A stretch of DNA of 64,000 nucleotides from positions 3,844,001 through 3,908,000 of the forward strand of contig CM082593.2 in NCBI GenBank assembly GCA_040954595.2, given 5' to 3'. The DNA is from Balanoglossus misakiensis. Taxonomy: Eukaryota > Hemichordata. Made by a program: the position numbers and the translations under genes. Below are positions 21,601 to 36,320 of the stretch, piece after piece. Position 1 is the stretch's first letter; each line of letters opens with the position of its first letter. The notes below the pieces were generated by a model. It had not been told where the DNA came from. It searched no databases and saw nothing but the letters and a program-made list of their open reading frames with translations.

Positions 21601-24600
21601 AGGTGCACATGTATATAGGTACCCCAACATTGTACAGTCTCCGCACGTAGAATGCAAACTGACTTGTTTTTTCGACTGGAATGTTACATAATATTCTCCT
21701 TTACGGTCGAGTTGATGCGGTATCCCAGCTATGTCCGTTCTTGTAGTTTTCAAATAAGGACACAATTACCGCTTTCGATGGAAAGTAATCACGGCGAAAG
21801 TGGTTGTTGATCTTCGCAAATACACGCCCCATTGAACAGATGAAGAAAAACCACAGCGATTATGCACCTCCGATTTTTATTTGAGTTTACATCAGGCGGC
21901 TTCCATGGCAACGAGCCGAACAATTTTCTCCGGTCTGTAAAATTTCCTGGGTGTCCAGATCGAGGCACTGATTTGTGTTGTTTAGAAGAGGAAGAGCAGA
22001 ATTGACGCGCGTCGATTTTGCATAACGATAAGATTAAACCCAACGTCTCGCATACCTACGTGAAATCAGTCAGTCTATCACTGAAAACAATATTCCAGTT
22101 TGTACGCCAGCTGCTCTCTTCATACAGAACAATAATGAATGATTGCGACCGATATTGAGTTTATTTGAACCATTGACCCTGTCCTAACACGCGGTGTTTA
22201 CGCACGTAGCTTACTGTGCTTGTTATTTATGGCCGCTCTTTTAACCACGGCGACCGAATCTCTCCGGTAAAAGTTGTCATAGGATGAGAAATGACTTCAC
22301 TGGATTTCGTGTCCCCATTCCTGGTGATAGGCAATCATTCAATCGCTGAGGGTCAGCGTGTGAACATTCGGTTGAATATAAATTTCTGCTAGTGATTCTA
22401 TAGTGGAAAAGAACCCATGACACATGTAGCAGCATTAGGTTTCAAAGGCCAGGTGTGTGTGCAGCAAGAGTCAACACACACAGAACAGAGAAGTTTGAAA
22501 GTGGAACGTTTGATAAAATAATCTGCTCTGTGCATTTAGGGATTACTGGTATTGATTATGCCAATACTCAATCACACATGGCTAAAATTCTACTTAAGTA
22601 AGCTTTTAAGTATGCAGAGGCCTCAGTTGTTCTTTTAATAATAAGATTCCCGTCGTTACCAGGTAATCCGGGAAAACAGAATGTATCCATGAATTCCTAG
22701 TGGAACAGGCCTAAGCAAAGCCCGAGCACTTTCGGAAGTAAGTTCACAACTAGCATGCGACGTTATCAGTCCATTGATTCACAAGCATCTCAAACTTTCT
22801 CGTTTCGGCACCAGCCGTGTTTGGTTGTCGGCGTGTACACCCATGTGGTTGCTACGGATATCACACTGTGATGTATTCAATTGGCAACATCTATTCTGTT
22901 TGACGAAGCGTGTGTTGGCTGACCTCAGCATTCCACACGACCGGATGAAAACCAGCTACACGGCTGCCTTTGACGCGACCGAGCAAAAGTGCCTGAAACT
23001 CCATCACAAGATTCTCTAATTGCTGTCTTGGTGCTGACATCTCCACTCTGAACCCTTTTAACAACCTTTTATAATGATAACTCATCTTAGAGTGTATATT
23101 TTATAGTATTTCAACCGTGATTAAGATTGCCACTATAGATGAATGGGTAATAAAACCAGGTAGAAAAGTGCATTTTGATTTCAAAGCTGTGCAGGATGAA
23201 ATTCCAGATCTCAAAAGAAGCGCGTACATCATACTTAAATTGAAACTCTCTTTACAACAATGTTAGCAGCTGTGTTCAATTAGCCGTTTTTTATTTATAT
23301 ACCAAACAGGTCCATAAACTGGTCAACGAAATATAAGATATAACCTTTCACACAGATGAAAAGCAAACAGACATACACATACACAAGCATGTTGATTACA
23401 TTCACTAATTATAAAACAGTAACACATTGTTTAAATTTTCTGGTGGGGTTGTTTGGTTCCATGGGCTGCGAGGTAAAGTCTGAGCCAAATGCATTGTTTG
23501 CTACCAACTATCATGCTGAGAAGCTCCACTATTTTTCTCACCAGTTGTCATGGCAATACTGAGTTACCATGTTATTATGTTATACAGGTGACGCAGTGTT
23601 GCCATGCCAATTAAGCACATAATTTAAGAACCGCAATTTCGTAAACTCAATTATGTTCACAATTGTTCCGCTGTGAATGTATTTGAAACTAAGCGTTTCT
23701 TAACGATGCAAAATGTGTCACTTGCCATGGCAAAGACTGATTAACCGAGCAACGACTCTATTTGTGTTTAAAATGGCAACCCCCTATAAGATGTTCAAAT
23801 AAGCAAAAATAAAGGAAAGTTTTCACGGATGATTGGTAGGCTTAGAACTCGACGACCTAGAAAATTCGGTATCGATGCTATCATTTTGAATTTCCAAGGT
23901 TTATTACATTATTACCCAGCATGCCCTGCTGCGTCATACTGTTGGTCTACATAACAGCATGTCTGGTGTGCCAAAGCCTCAGAACATGTTCGCTGTAAAT
24001 ACATGTACTTCATATGTACTGGTGTCATCGTGACGAGCTTCGCATACGCATATCAAGGAAAAGATGTGACCCATCACATTTCACAAGACTTGAGGAAAGA
24101 AGGTATTTATTTCTCTTTATGTAGTGTTCATCACATACTGTGAAAGAAGAGGATGGCCATTTAATAGGTTGTCCGAATGAGGCGGATAGCAGGAAAAAAC
24201 CAGCAAGCACAATTTTGCAAGTTGAGAGTGGCTATCCTACAGAATGCACTTTACACCTTTTGGTCTATTCGGCTATCTCAGTATTACTTTTAAGCCATCT
24301 CCGTGCAACGAGAATGGAGAGTGAAACCAAAATGCGATTCAGGGACAAGTCCACAGATATTTCTGATGAAGATTAGAGGTAATATTGCACTAGAATTGAT
24401 ACCAAAGTTTGGACTTCCATGACGTCCGCGAATTAAGGTATTTCACCTAACGTCTTCATGTTGAATTCATACAGTGGCGGTCTTGATTAGGTGCTCTTAG
24501 GAGACAGGTTAGAAAGAAGTTTAAGAATCGCATGTGATACAATCTGGATTCTTCTTTTGGTGAAATTAAGTACCGGTATATGACTGTAAACTGATTTAAC

Positions 24601-26083
24601 TAACTGTTCATATGAAGGGGCAGTGGGATGTCGCTTCAACTAGGTCAAACACGCTCAACCTGTTGACATAAATTTGTTTTATTTGCAGTATAAATGTTGA
24701 GTGACAACGTCCGCATGTTTTTGTGCTTTGTAAGACGATATTCTCATCGGTTCACGGACTATACCGTGTAAATATTTATCTCATACAAGACTACCCCAGA
24801 GGAAATCCTCGCGCTTGTTCGTCACACTATTTATTTGGTCGGCAGAAGATCTGAGAAGCAAAGGCGATCCACAACTTCGCCAATTAACGCAGTAATTCGA
24901 GTCTTGGTCTTTTTTGTACGAAAAGCGTACAACCTTCGAATGTAACGACTACTCTAAAACAATTAGTATACTTTGCTGAAGGGTAAATGGAAACATGGCC
25001 TGATATTTTGATCTGAGTGGTACACCGCACGAACCTTTTGGATTAAAGCGTCTTCTTGTCTAGAATTTCTCACTAATGGAAAATGGAAATACACAAGATA
25101 GTGAGCTCTTTATAGCTGATTTTTCAAAAATTACCTCACGCATGATATAATGTTTGGAACTGCTGATGGAAATATTGTCAACGGCTTCCATTATCGTGCA
25201 AGTCCTCCCCAAGGTGCTTTGAACGTTTAGTAAGTAGTAGTAAAGTTTGCAGTAAAACCATATGGGCACGTATACAGAACTCCTCGCTGATGCTCTCTCA
25301 TCTCATGTGCACAAAGGAAGTTAGAAACATCATTTTTTGCATTACTGTCGTCAAAATATCGCTTGCGTGGATAAGGTCACACAACGCTTTCAAGTATCCA
25401 TGGTTACCTTCGTAAAGACATCAAATTGCAGAAAAGCATTGGTTGAATTTCAAATATACACTATGGACCGACTTTTCCCGTTTTTGTTAGGCTCTCTTTA
25501 ATCTGTCACCCTTCAAATATACGACAAAAATTTGAATTCGCTACGACTCTACTGGTTACGACTTCTTGAATGTCGGGGGTTGCTTTAAAGCAGCTTTCAC
25601 TGTTAATGATCAAATTCGCTGATGAGATTGGCCAGTTTTACGAGTGAAGATCAGACAGTCTCTCTGCATGTCGCCTTAAAATGTTGCAGTTAGTCTGAAG
25701 AAATAGTAAAAGTTGAACAATATTGAAGGTCCCCGGTGTTTCTGTTGACATTGCATCATCAATGTTGATCACCTCCCGGACGCAAGTGTCTGGTACCTTG
25801 GAGTGTATACTAATTGGGCAAAGACCGAACCAGCAGTGTCTAAATATCCAACCCATGAGACAAAATGTGTGTGAGTTTCACTGTGCGTTCTGAGATTAAA
25901 CTCAAGATGAAAAGTCATTCTTTTTCAGGTGAACCTGAAGATCAAATATACCTGTCCAGTAATTTGATTTATTTCACGTGGGTGTTTGAGACTGCATTTA
26001 AATGGGGATCAGGAAAAATCAAAAGTCAGACCCATTTGTCACTCGTGGATACACCAGCTTGTAATGTTAGTAATCTGTAATTA
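15686..26083. other. Gene-poor intergenic stretch; no coding exon supported
   Basis: AT-rich DNA with short open frames only. At 16362-16481 a 39-residue frame contains KKAFSIEQRVICAAKMFG, which loosely recalls the N-terminal helix of some transposase-associated domains; it is overlapped by a 9-bp-stem palindrome (16476-16496). The palindromic octamer TACCGGTA occurs near 15535, 19495 and 24571. No tRNA, rRNA or intact transposon was recognised. Confidence 0.45.
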
Positions 26084-26135
26084 AGAGAGAGAACGAAGGG
26101 GGAGGGGGAGGGAGAGAGGGGAAAGGGAGAGAGAT
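26084..26135. repeat. GA-rich simple repeat
   Basis: A purine-only run built of AG, GGGGAG and GGGAGAG units; low-complexity sequence. Confidence 0.85.
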
Positions 26136-29100
26136 TATTGATTTATTAGTATCCTTATCAAGATACAGCTGCATCATTTACAAGAGTGTCTCAAACCTAC
26201 AAAATATATATGGCAGGGAATCAAGTTTTTATAGCTTGAGGTTTCTAGTAACGGAAGAAATATTTCCCTTACAGTGATAACGGCATTTGTCATAATAAAC
26301 ATCGACATAAGTCTGTCTTATGAGAGTCAGCATTTTCATGTGTGCCAGTGTTTTAAATTAACATCTAAACCATGATATAGGTCACTCTGTATATGAACGA
26401 TATTATGAAAATAAATCTCCATAAATCAAAAGCCTTTCTCATACATGTAGGCATACTGACCTGTCGTAATGCAGAAGTAATGCAAAAAGGAAACACTGTC
26501 ACGTTTCTTTCGACAATGTGGCAACAGTATGCTACAATGTAGTTTCAATGTACTCTGTTTTGGGAAGGCGCAGTCATAATTGTATTTAGGTGATCCATGT
26601 CATTAGTATTGCACACCACCTCGATTCATCAACGGGTGAAAGTGAATGATGTCTTTTTAAGACATGTGGGAGATTGAAAAACCTGCTTAGTATAGAGGGA
26701 CAATAATTCAAGGAGACCATCTCAGATTCTGGGTATACATTCAGAGTCAAGAATCAAGTGACATGTTCCCACTGTGATAGGAAGTGCTCTACTTTGCACT
26801 ACAATTGGAAAAATCTGCACCAGAATTGAGCCGAGGCAAACATCCTTTATCCTTGAGCGGCTGCTCTTTATATAACAAATACTTGAAATATTTCAGACCA
26901 CATTTGTTATGAAAGATGAAATTTCATCTAGATTGATTGATTTGTTGATAGAATGTTTGCTTGCATGCTAGAAAGACTTGAGATTTGAGTCCAGCAAACA
27001 TGAAATGTGGGTGCAGTGTCGACATGTACTCACACCAGGTAATTGGATTTGCCCAAGGCTTGTCTGACCACTCTTCCTTGACTTTGACGCACACATTAGA
27101 GTTATCACGGTTTAATTAACCAAACAAGTCAAGTGTGAAGAAAACTGATGTTAGGGTTAATGAGGTTTTGCTCCAGCGTAAATGCAGCAATAAGGCAAAT
27201 GCCCTGCAGCAGGATGTTGAAAAGGAAAACTTCTAGGACTTGACAGAAATGTCTTGTTCACCAAGAACATTGTCCTGCTTCCAAAACTTACTTCACAATG
27301 TTAGCACAATTGTCATGAGGACTGTCTGCTACCATGGCAACTTCCCCGCGATTGATACATAAAGCAGGCACTTGCCATCAGTGTGTTCCACTTTGAGGTC
27401 ATTGTGGTTTGACTTCATAATGACACTGCCAGAGTACTTGAAAGTATGGTAAGTATTCCGAACATTTCCTTTATGACGGGCGCTTGAAGATCAGACTAGC
27501 ATAGACCCCTATGCCGCTGGGGAAAAGACCGATTTAATGAGAAAAATGTGGACACAGCGAGAGAAGAGCAAAACAAACATATAAAAAGGCCAAGTTCTCC
27601 ACAAAGATTGGCACAGCCTTCCCAGCTGTTTCAGTGCATACATGATTACAACATTGTAGGTCGTTGGTTGACAGACTCTGAATAAAAAAACTATATCAAT
27701 TTGATGCATATGTACATGCATGTGCATGTACCGGTACCTCAGGTCCTTGCAAAATTAGGTACATGCATCTGAATCACCATTTTGTCAGGTGAACCTTGCA
27801 ATGTCAAAGCAATTTTCAACTGCAGGATTACGCTTTTGCATTTTATGTCCTAATAAATTGTTGGAGATCCTAGCCTCACAGACACAGAAATAAGCAAAGC
27901 CCAAGACCATAAAACTGTTTATAATCGCTATTGCATTACCGTATGCGATGTTTAACGACTGTGTCGTGCAAGACGTCTTGGTACGTGTACATAATAACTA
28001 GCTCGAACGCAATAAAACAAACGTTATACCATATCAAACCATCTTAACATTGTAAAAGCTTCTTCTTGATATCCATACATAAAATTGTCCAATATGCTCT
28101 TAGCAACCCAAAGGAGCCAGTCTTCACATATGACATTTTATTTGGTAATCTGGAAAAAATTGAAGTAGGGTGTGCCAAATTCCAAATCCAAATTCATTAT
28201 ACCAATGAGGTCTCACAACAAGTTTATTTTGTTATGTATCCATCCCCTGCTTTCATTTTAGCCAGGGGATGAGTTGTAACATATATATATATATATATTG
28301 ATTCCAGAGGTCACTAATTTAAAGATAGAAAAGACAAGGAATATATTTCCTGAAGCGGAGAACAAACGCAATCAGGATTTGGAATCGAACATGCATGACC
28401 TTAATTTCTTGTGTGGCCTATCAATTACAAACAAAATTGTTCTGCTATAGGGAACCATTCCAAAGCCAGGTAGTCGATACAGGATATCGGAAAGAAGGTT
28501 CACCCAAGGCAAAAGGTTTAGCTACTTGAATGTTCTTTCTTATCCGGTTTCGTAGTAATGAATTTAAGTCAAACCTTTTGTACCCATTTAGCCGTTCTAG
28601 TTTTCATGATCATGACTAAGGGGATTTGTGTGTGGAGGAGAGCAGTGACATAAAGACAGCTACCATAGCAACATAATGGTACAGGAGACCCATCTTAATT
28701 CCCATCCTTTAAATACAGCTCATATGTCGTCTGTTGGCATTACAGAGTGATAAAGTACAATGTGTATGCACCTGCCCTTTATACATTGAAGTTCCACACT
28801 TCAGCTGAATACATGGCCTACCTATGGGTTGTCCACTGTGGCAATGTAATGCGGTCTAAGAGGGATTTGGATGGAAATACAGACTCAGAACCCGCAGGTT
28901 AATTTTCCCAACTGCACATTTCTCAATGTTCTGACCTTTACTTCACATTCATGTATAGATGCTAATCTGTAGGACAACATGACAAATCATCGCCGCGGGA
29001 CGCACACTATACTGTCGTACTTTTCAGACATCATGAAAAACAAGATGTTGTCTTCATGCAAAAAACATGAAGCCACTCAACCTATACCCTCTGTTCAAGG

Positions 29101-32100
29101 AGGTCTCTCCTATGTCAGTTTAATACAGCCCAATGGGGCAAGTGTAATTCAGTAAACTTATTAAGTATGCATCTTAATTATTCATAGCATACCTCTGTGA
29201 AACCCATGGAGGCAATAAACTTTTAAGTCGAGTATACTGCAAAATTATATGACTCATTCATCGATTGTTACTCACATAATGAACTGGTTAACTTTTGTGA
29301 CACCATAAAAAGAAAGCCAAGGTCCATATGTTCTGACTTGCACGAAATCAATTAAGCAGGTGAATCACATATTATCCAGTGCTGCGATCATTGCACTCAG
29401 TCTGAATACATTGCTTTTCCAACATTCACAAAATGACCAATGTACATTTTAACACTTGACATAACTAAAGTTTGTGCAGTTTATGAAGTTTTTCTATCTT
29501 GTGTTGATCATAGCGATTGCAAGACAATATGCTCAATTAGTTCTGTTCCATTTCAAATCTGATGATTGTCATTCCAATGGGCATATACAGTAGTTGTCGC
29601 ATGAGTTAAATTGAACTGTTTACATTCACGGCAACAGACAAACTGCTATGTGCACGGTTGGACTCACTGTTTGAAGTGTAAACTATCCCATGCAGGACAT
29701 TTAACACCAGAACATGCACGTGTCACCACACATAAGTGAAGGCAGTGTTCGGCTGCAGAGTAGCTGTCAATGTATTGGTGGAACAGTGATTGTGACTGAC
29801 AACTTGATAGAGGCACATTTTCATAAGGGCAGGTTCAGAAGGTGCTGTAAATGTTTTGGTGCTAATTGATTTGATACATTATTGCATATGTGCTCATGCT
29901 GGTACGGGTTCTCACGCAACATGCTGACTGTTCTACTACAAATAAAATATTTCAAAAATTTGATTGAACAAGCAATCACTCTTAGGTCTTTCATATAAGG
30001 ACTGGCGGTACCACACAGCGAGTACTTGTTATTAACAAAATACCACTCATGGGAAAATTCATAAACACACAGCTTTCAACCCTTAAGGACAGTGTGGTAT
30101 ATGCCATAGCAAGAAATACCCTATGGAGTTTAACCCCCATCAAAATGAAAAACTAGAGTGATGCAAAATCATCTCACATGATGTTTTTCAGTTGCAATAT
30201 AAGTGATGTGCACGAAACGAATTAAGCATCACCTGAAGGGATTTGTATTCCTCCATATTCCATTTCATAAATGACCAAGAACGTGCACGCAGAAAATTTT
30301 CCATCTTACTTCTTCCTTGAGGCTGAAAACAAGCTCTCAGTTCTGTTTTGAACTTTGGTCCCACGTACGTCCCTGTTGGGAACAGATGTCTAACGAAAGC
30401 GCACGGGGAAAATGACGTCCTCAAGCGTTTCCGCTACCACAGGCTGGCAGGACAAACAAGTAAACAGAAAACACAGGGAAAGTACCCTACATGTACCGGT
30501 ATACAGTAATTGATGGTTTGGATGAAACAAAGCCGACCATACTCAAAAACTGGTAAATGGTGGTTAGGTGTGTATCTACATTTCGGTACATGAAATGTCA
30601 AATTTTAAAGACATTGTGTTCATTGACAGCAGTGACCATTTCCCTCCTGTTTGTGTCCAACCCCTTATGCTGCCGTCAATATAACGAGATTCGTGATGTC
30701 GTGTACACTGCCTGGTTGTTTGTCAAAGTAACAACAACAGAATACATTGAGGAAAAAACACAGGATGTTATTAAGATGTTGCCGCTGTTTATCACAAATT
30801 CAGATTTGTAAGGTGAACCCCTTAATATACAACATTGACGCCTAAACCCCCTTTACCTCTAGGCGTGGATTATGATTAAAGGCTTGCTTCCAATGAAAAA
30901 GATTAATTATTTATATTTAACATATTGCATGTTTTGAATTGGCCTCTCTCATGAGCCGTACAGTAACTTACATCCTGACAAATGGAAATGAATTTGGGTC
31001 GCATATATGAACCTGACATTAATGCACTCAATCTCATCATTGCTTGTAACCTTTTAGAAGTGATTTAGTGAAGGGACTAAATGTACATATATACTAATTT
31101 ATGGCATGTGCCGTAAATAAGGACATTGAATATCTGCATGATAAAACTGAGAGTAAATTCGGCATTGCTCATTGGAAACCTCCAATTTGAAATTAAAATG
31201 CCAAATTGAATGATGATACCACTCGACATTAGAGTGACAGGCATGTCATATTTGGATATAACATCTCTACATGTACGGTGTATATACATTATACTCAATG
31301 TACCATCACTAGTTTTCATTGGAGTGTGTTATACAGGCGACCCTGAAATATCTCCTTAAGCAGTTTCAAAATGGCAGCTTCTCATACTTCAAAACACCTT
31401 AATAGCCGCAAGTAGTCATTGATTAAGTTTATAAAGACAGGTTCCACGTTTGCCTAATCAGGCTTTAAATTTTACACATGAATACAAATTTAAAACCTTG
31501 TACGTGAGGGATGTCGTTGCGTATAGCCTTCTTTCATGTAGATGGAAATGGATTGCCGGTCAACAGAATGCGATGGATGTTAATAGGGGTCACTGTAATA
31601 AGTCAGGCCAGTATTTCTCAATTTAAAGTGAAATTACCTCCCGCAAGCCGAGACTGGCCAGTTTTCTGCATGGGTAAGTTGCCGCGGATACAGATGTATG
31701 ATTCAGCGATGTAAGCCATAACCCTTTTAGTAAATAAATTATTAAGTCGTACTACAATTGCCTATAAGTACTTCCTTGATGAACCCTTGTTGAAGAAACA
31801 CTAAATATCATCTCAAGCTGTCCAGGAACCGACTTGAAGCCTATCTGTAGAAGCTAGCCCTCATGATATTTACAAATCTGCTTGGAGCTGTGTACTCAAT
31901 TTGTAACCAAAATCATTCCTCTGAGAAATGGTCGCATGTATGCTGAGCTATAGAGTGTGCGTTTCCAGCAACTTGAAATATGGGAAAGTTTCGGATTTCA
32001 AAGGGGACAATTAAGGCGTTGGCCGTACTCGGCTACTTAAATTGGCTGCGTAAGTAGTTAATTAGATTTATATGATTTCTCTGCGAGGGTTTACCGTATA

Positions 32101-35100
32101 GCGTTTCCAATTGATGTTTTTTTCTTAATTGGGCATTCGTAGAATATGAACAGCCGCGGCCGTCTGTACGAAAAGTCAGCAGAGGGCTAACCATTGAAGC
32201 GTAAGATGCGGAAAAAAATAAAAGTGCCTGGGGGCATATGAAAGCCCATATTCAAGAGCCAGGCGTTGGGTGTTTTATGTTGGAGACCTGAACTAACTTA
32301 TAAAAAATCCACAGAGACATGGGGTGACGTTTTCATGGTTGTGTGTTGGCATTTGCTTTTAGTTGATATTGCAATACACAAAACACACAATTGAATTTTT
32401 CTGACAATAAACTGAATGGTAGTAAAATCGACACTTTTAAATATGCTAGGGTTTTGAATAGTATGGTATCAAACGCATGTCGAGGCCGAGGGGGACAAAT
32501 ATTGCATGAGGTAAAAACCACGGCATGTATTAGGTACACCATAGGAATTTGAACCGACTATAGTTATTCTGAATCGATTTCTCCAATCATGTGAAGCTCA
32601 GTTGTGTCGGAAACGGAAACGCTCAAATTCTGTTCAATCAAAGCGGGGCAATTGACGGAAGCCAATGAAATGTAAATCGCGGTGACGCTTCTTACGAAAT
32701 GCAGCATTTCAATAACGTCTCATTTCCAGTTTACGCGAACAACATGATAATGGGCAACGAGTGTGGTGACTAGTGTTTGCGAACAAACGTGGCAGGAAAC
32801 CTTGTACCCTGGCTCTGTCTTGCACACAACCGGCAAAGTTTTTGAAGCTTCGCGTAAATCTCAACCAGGGCATTGATTTCATACCCAGTATAAAATTCAT
32901 TACATGTAGACAGGAAGTCAGACGATTCTGTCTCCTCATAATTTCCATGGTAACGGAATTACACTTGACGGAAGCGTAGAAATGCGACTCTCGAGCCGAC
33001 ATACAAAATAGTGATTTTGTGTGGCCCAGCAATGTATATAACATACTGTGGCCGTCCATTGACAAGGACAAATTTACTGAGAGTGAATCCTATGTGTTGT
33101 TGTCTTGGCGACCTTCGGTGGTGAGTACCTTTTCATGATATCTCTCGCTAATCAGATCATAGCGAAAAAATATGGGATTTTGAAAGAGGTGAAATATGGC
33201 AAACACGTTCACCGAGTGATTCAGTGGTTGCGCTATACGAGAGGGAAATTTGGTCTGCGTGATTTAAAATATGGTTAATAGTCCTAATGTGATGGCTTCA
33301 TGAATAGAACGATGCAATTACATCCAACTGTTAACTTAAGTAGACAGTTTTCCCATGGCCGCTGATGTCCTTACCATAACAGTAAATGGTAAATTCATTT
33401 TGCGAATGTTATAGAAACAATCGTTAGAGTATTGCCATCCATTTTTGAATTGCTCTGTTTTTGATATTCAGTAAAGTCATTTCACATTTTATAAAATTAA
33501 TATTGTAGCAGTTACTGTCAATCTTCGTTATCAAAAGCAAATGGCATTTACTATCGATCAGATTTCATTACTTCAGTTTCAATCAGAAAGAGAAACAGTT
33601 GATATTCAGCCATGTTTATTTAGAACGAGTCCATTAAAATCATTTTCAGGCCAGTCACATCAGTCACAGGTGTTAAGTGATTTTCCGTGGACAGGTCTGA
33701 GACTTTCGACAGCCTGAGACTTTCGAAATCAGTTGTGTTGCTTCCTGTAAAATTGACATCTGCAAATCATTAGTTCAGGTCGCGAAGGCAGAGTCATATA
33801 CATCAGTGTGACGTTTTTGCTGGTGCTTTTGAAATCTGACTGTTGCAGAGCTGAGCGCTAACAAAGGGCAAAGCAGTCATCACACACTGGAACGGGAGCA
33901 ACGACTTTTAACAATGTATATGAGTAAAGGATAAGCCAACCCATTCACTGAGTGTAAACACTATGAAATAAGCTGTTCGTGATCATACATTTACAATTGT
34001 GCATTCTGAGGTGATAAAGTTTCACCATATGAAATCGCAGACAAACCTGTGACAGTTGTCTGTAGATTTTCTTTCAGACTGACCAAAATGGTTTTCACAT
34101 TGAGACAGGCTTCACGTGCATAATGTGGTATCCCTTATTTACAACGCCTTGTCCTTGGTCGCATCACCGAATCGATAGGAGTGGAAAGTAAGAATTTCCG
34201 TTGTTTTCCAGACCAACAAATGTCCACGGGTGATCCCATCCGTGGCTGTTTCTGGAGTAATTACTTCAATATGTAATAAAACCATCAAATATGGTCCTAG
34301 TTACAGTGCTGAGATAGCGATATAAGTTTACGAAGTTATCCGTCCCAGGGATGGTATTTTGAGAAATCGTGTCCAATTGCGCAGCGAGTAAAGTGTGCCC
34401 AGCCGCATGATACCAGGTGCAGGTCGAAATCAAGCGGTGAAACAGAATAATTACCGCTATGTTTGTACCAAAAGGGTCCGCTACTGTAAACAATCCCATT
34501 ACGAAAGACCTTGCGCACACTTGCAAGACCAGGAATATAAATGGATCACACCAGTACACGGATACCACCAGCGTCTATTTTGTAAACGATTTTTGAAAGC
34601 TAAATGTTTTCAGGACCACCTCTGTTACTATTTTACCTGTTTAAATTCTATAAAAAAGCCACCATTGACAAGCGAAACTTTGTATGAATGATAAATGCCA
34701 GTACTTTGTCATTTATATCAAAACCTATACACGGGGACCTTTATTTTCTCTGCACTAAGCATATTTTGGGTTGAACGAATACTACCGACACCATGTTGAC
34801 CGCAAATGAAAAATAGGCAAAGTCACAACTGATGGAGTTTTGAATAAAAGGTCAACGACTTTTAGTAAGTGGTAGCAATATATAAAGAATTATATATACA
34901 TGTATGTGTAGATCATTAAAACAACTTGCATTTTATTTTTTTCCAATCCATTCATCACCGATGTTCAGAATTTCAACAAAGAATGTGCAATGCTACACCG
35001 GTCACACAATTATCTGTGAGATTAGTTACAAAGAGTCCTTGAAAAGGCAAAAAATATGGCATGAATGGATTCTTAACAGCTATTATGTTAGCTTTGTAAA

Positions 35101-35481
35101 AGGATTGTGAACACCGCCTGATTAACGAACTGTGTAAACTGGATTCCATCAAAGAGATGTAGAATGTATTTAATTATTGTAAGAAGGTGAATGCAGTTTT
35201 TTGTTGACGTGGCTATTATGAAGTCAGCTTGGGTAAATCGTGCGAGTCCCTGTACAGTCTGGTGCACCGTTGGGGTTACGCGGTGATCGTTCTCCCTATG
35301 CTTGGTGATGGAAATTTAGCAAATGCCAAACACGCGCCAGTGGAATTAGCAAAGGATGGAGACATCTGACTGGTTGGAGTGGGAAAATATATCCTTGTAC
35401 TTTTGTCACAGTGGGAATCGGCATCAATTATATGAATCATCCGTAACAAGTTCTTTTCACTGTGTCTCTATCTTTCCACAG
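26136..35481. other. Gene-poor intergenic stretch upstream of the kinin-receptor-like gene
   Basis: No coding exon supported. It contains an (AT)n run at 28281-28298, clusters of ATGCAT/ACATGT-type palindromes around 27710-27765 and 30485-30500, and a small direct repeat (CTGAGACTTTCGA twice) near 33697-33730. The last few kilobases may include a noncoding first exon of the receptor gene, because its leader begins at a splice acceptor, but I could not pick out that exon. Confidence 0.45.
28281..28298. repeat. (AT)n microsatellite
   Basis: Nine uninterrupted AT dinucleotides. Confidence 0.85.
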
Positions 35482-35558
35482 GGATTTGAAAGAAGAGGAT
35501 TTCAAAAATATCATGAGACAAGAATTCGCATGATTTTGAACTGGATACCTGTTAAACA
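35482..35558 (+). other. 5' UTR part of the first coding exon (kinin-receptor-like gene)
   Basis: The stretch ending at 35481 (CTCTATCTTTCCACAG) is an excellent splice acceptor 77 bases before the start codon. The transcript therefore probably begins on a separate upstream exon, and this part is untranslated. A frame that runs through it ends at the TGA overlapping the ATG and is not continuous with the receptor. Confidence 0.6.
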
Positions 35559-36320
35559 ATGACTATAACCATGTATACCACAATGATTCCAACTTTAACG
35601 ACCAATGCGTCCAACTTCAGTGACTATGACTACCTGCCGTGGGAGAATTACACATCTGTGGGCGAAGTGGTCCTGCTGTCGTTCCTCTACGGGATAATTT
35701 CCTTCCTCTCCATATTCGGGAACGCCCTGGTCATCTTCGTCATCTTGCGGAACAACAAGATGAGGACGATCACCAACGGTTTCCTGGCCAACCTGGCCGT
35801 GGCCGACGTCATCCTCGGCGCCTTCGCCATCCCGTTCCAGTTCGCCCCGGCGATGATCCAGAAGTGGCCGTTCGGCCGGTTCATGTGCCCGTTCGTGCCC
35901 TTCGTCAAGCAGCTCTCCGTCTTCGTCAGCATCGGCACTCTGACTGTCATCTCGGTGGACCGCTACTTCGCCATCTGCCACCCGCTGCGGAAGCGCATGG
36001 CTCCCTTGACAGCTGGCATCATCGTGGTGATCGTGTGGATCAACGGAATCTGCACGGCCATGCCGCTATTACTCCATTCGCACGTGTACCGGCACGACTT
36101 TCTCGACGAAGGAGACGTCGTGTGTTTCGTCGGTCCCATGGACAGAGAACACCTCGGTTACCAAATTTACCACATCTATGTGTTCATCACATCGTATGCG
36201 GTACCACTTGTTGTCATATCCATTGCCTACTCCCTTATTGCTTACAAAATATGGTTCCAAAAGACGCCAGGGGAATCGAATGAAACCAGAGATGAAAACA
36301 TTGCCAAGAATAAAAGAAAA
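35559..36320 (+). CDS. Kinin-receptor-like GPCR, coding exon 1 (N-terminus to loop 3)
   Basis: 254 codons covering the extracellular N-terminus, TM1-TM5 and most of loop 3, ending in Lys-Arg-Lys directly at donor GTAAGT (phase 0). Third codon positions are almost all G or C from about 35680 to 36070 and become AT-rich afterwards. Confidence 0.9.

Noticed and set aside
32709-33071. 120-codon open frame on the - strand
   Set aside because: No motif or family resemblance; likely chance in a long intergenic region.
35356-35562. 68-codon frame just upstream of the kinin-like receptor
   Set aside because: It stops at the TGA overlapping the receptor ATG and crosses a strong splice acceptor, so it is leader/intron sequence.
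35595-36283. Long open frames in other frames and on the - strand across the receptor exon
   Set aside because: They are shadows caused by the GC-rich codons of the kinin-receptor-like exon.
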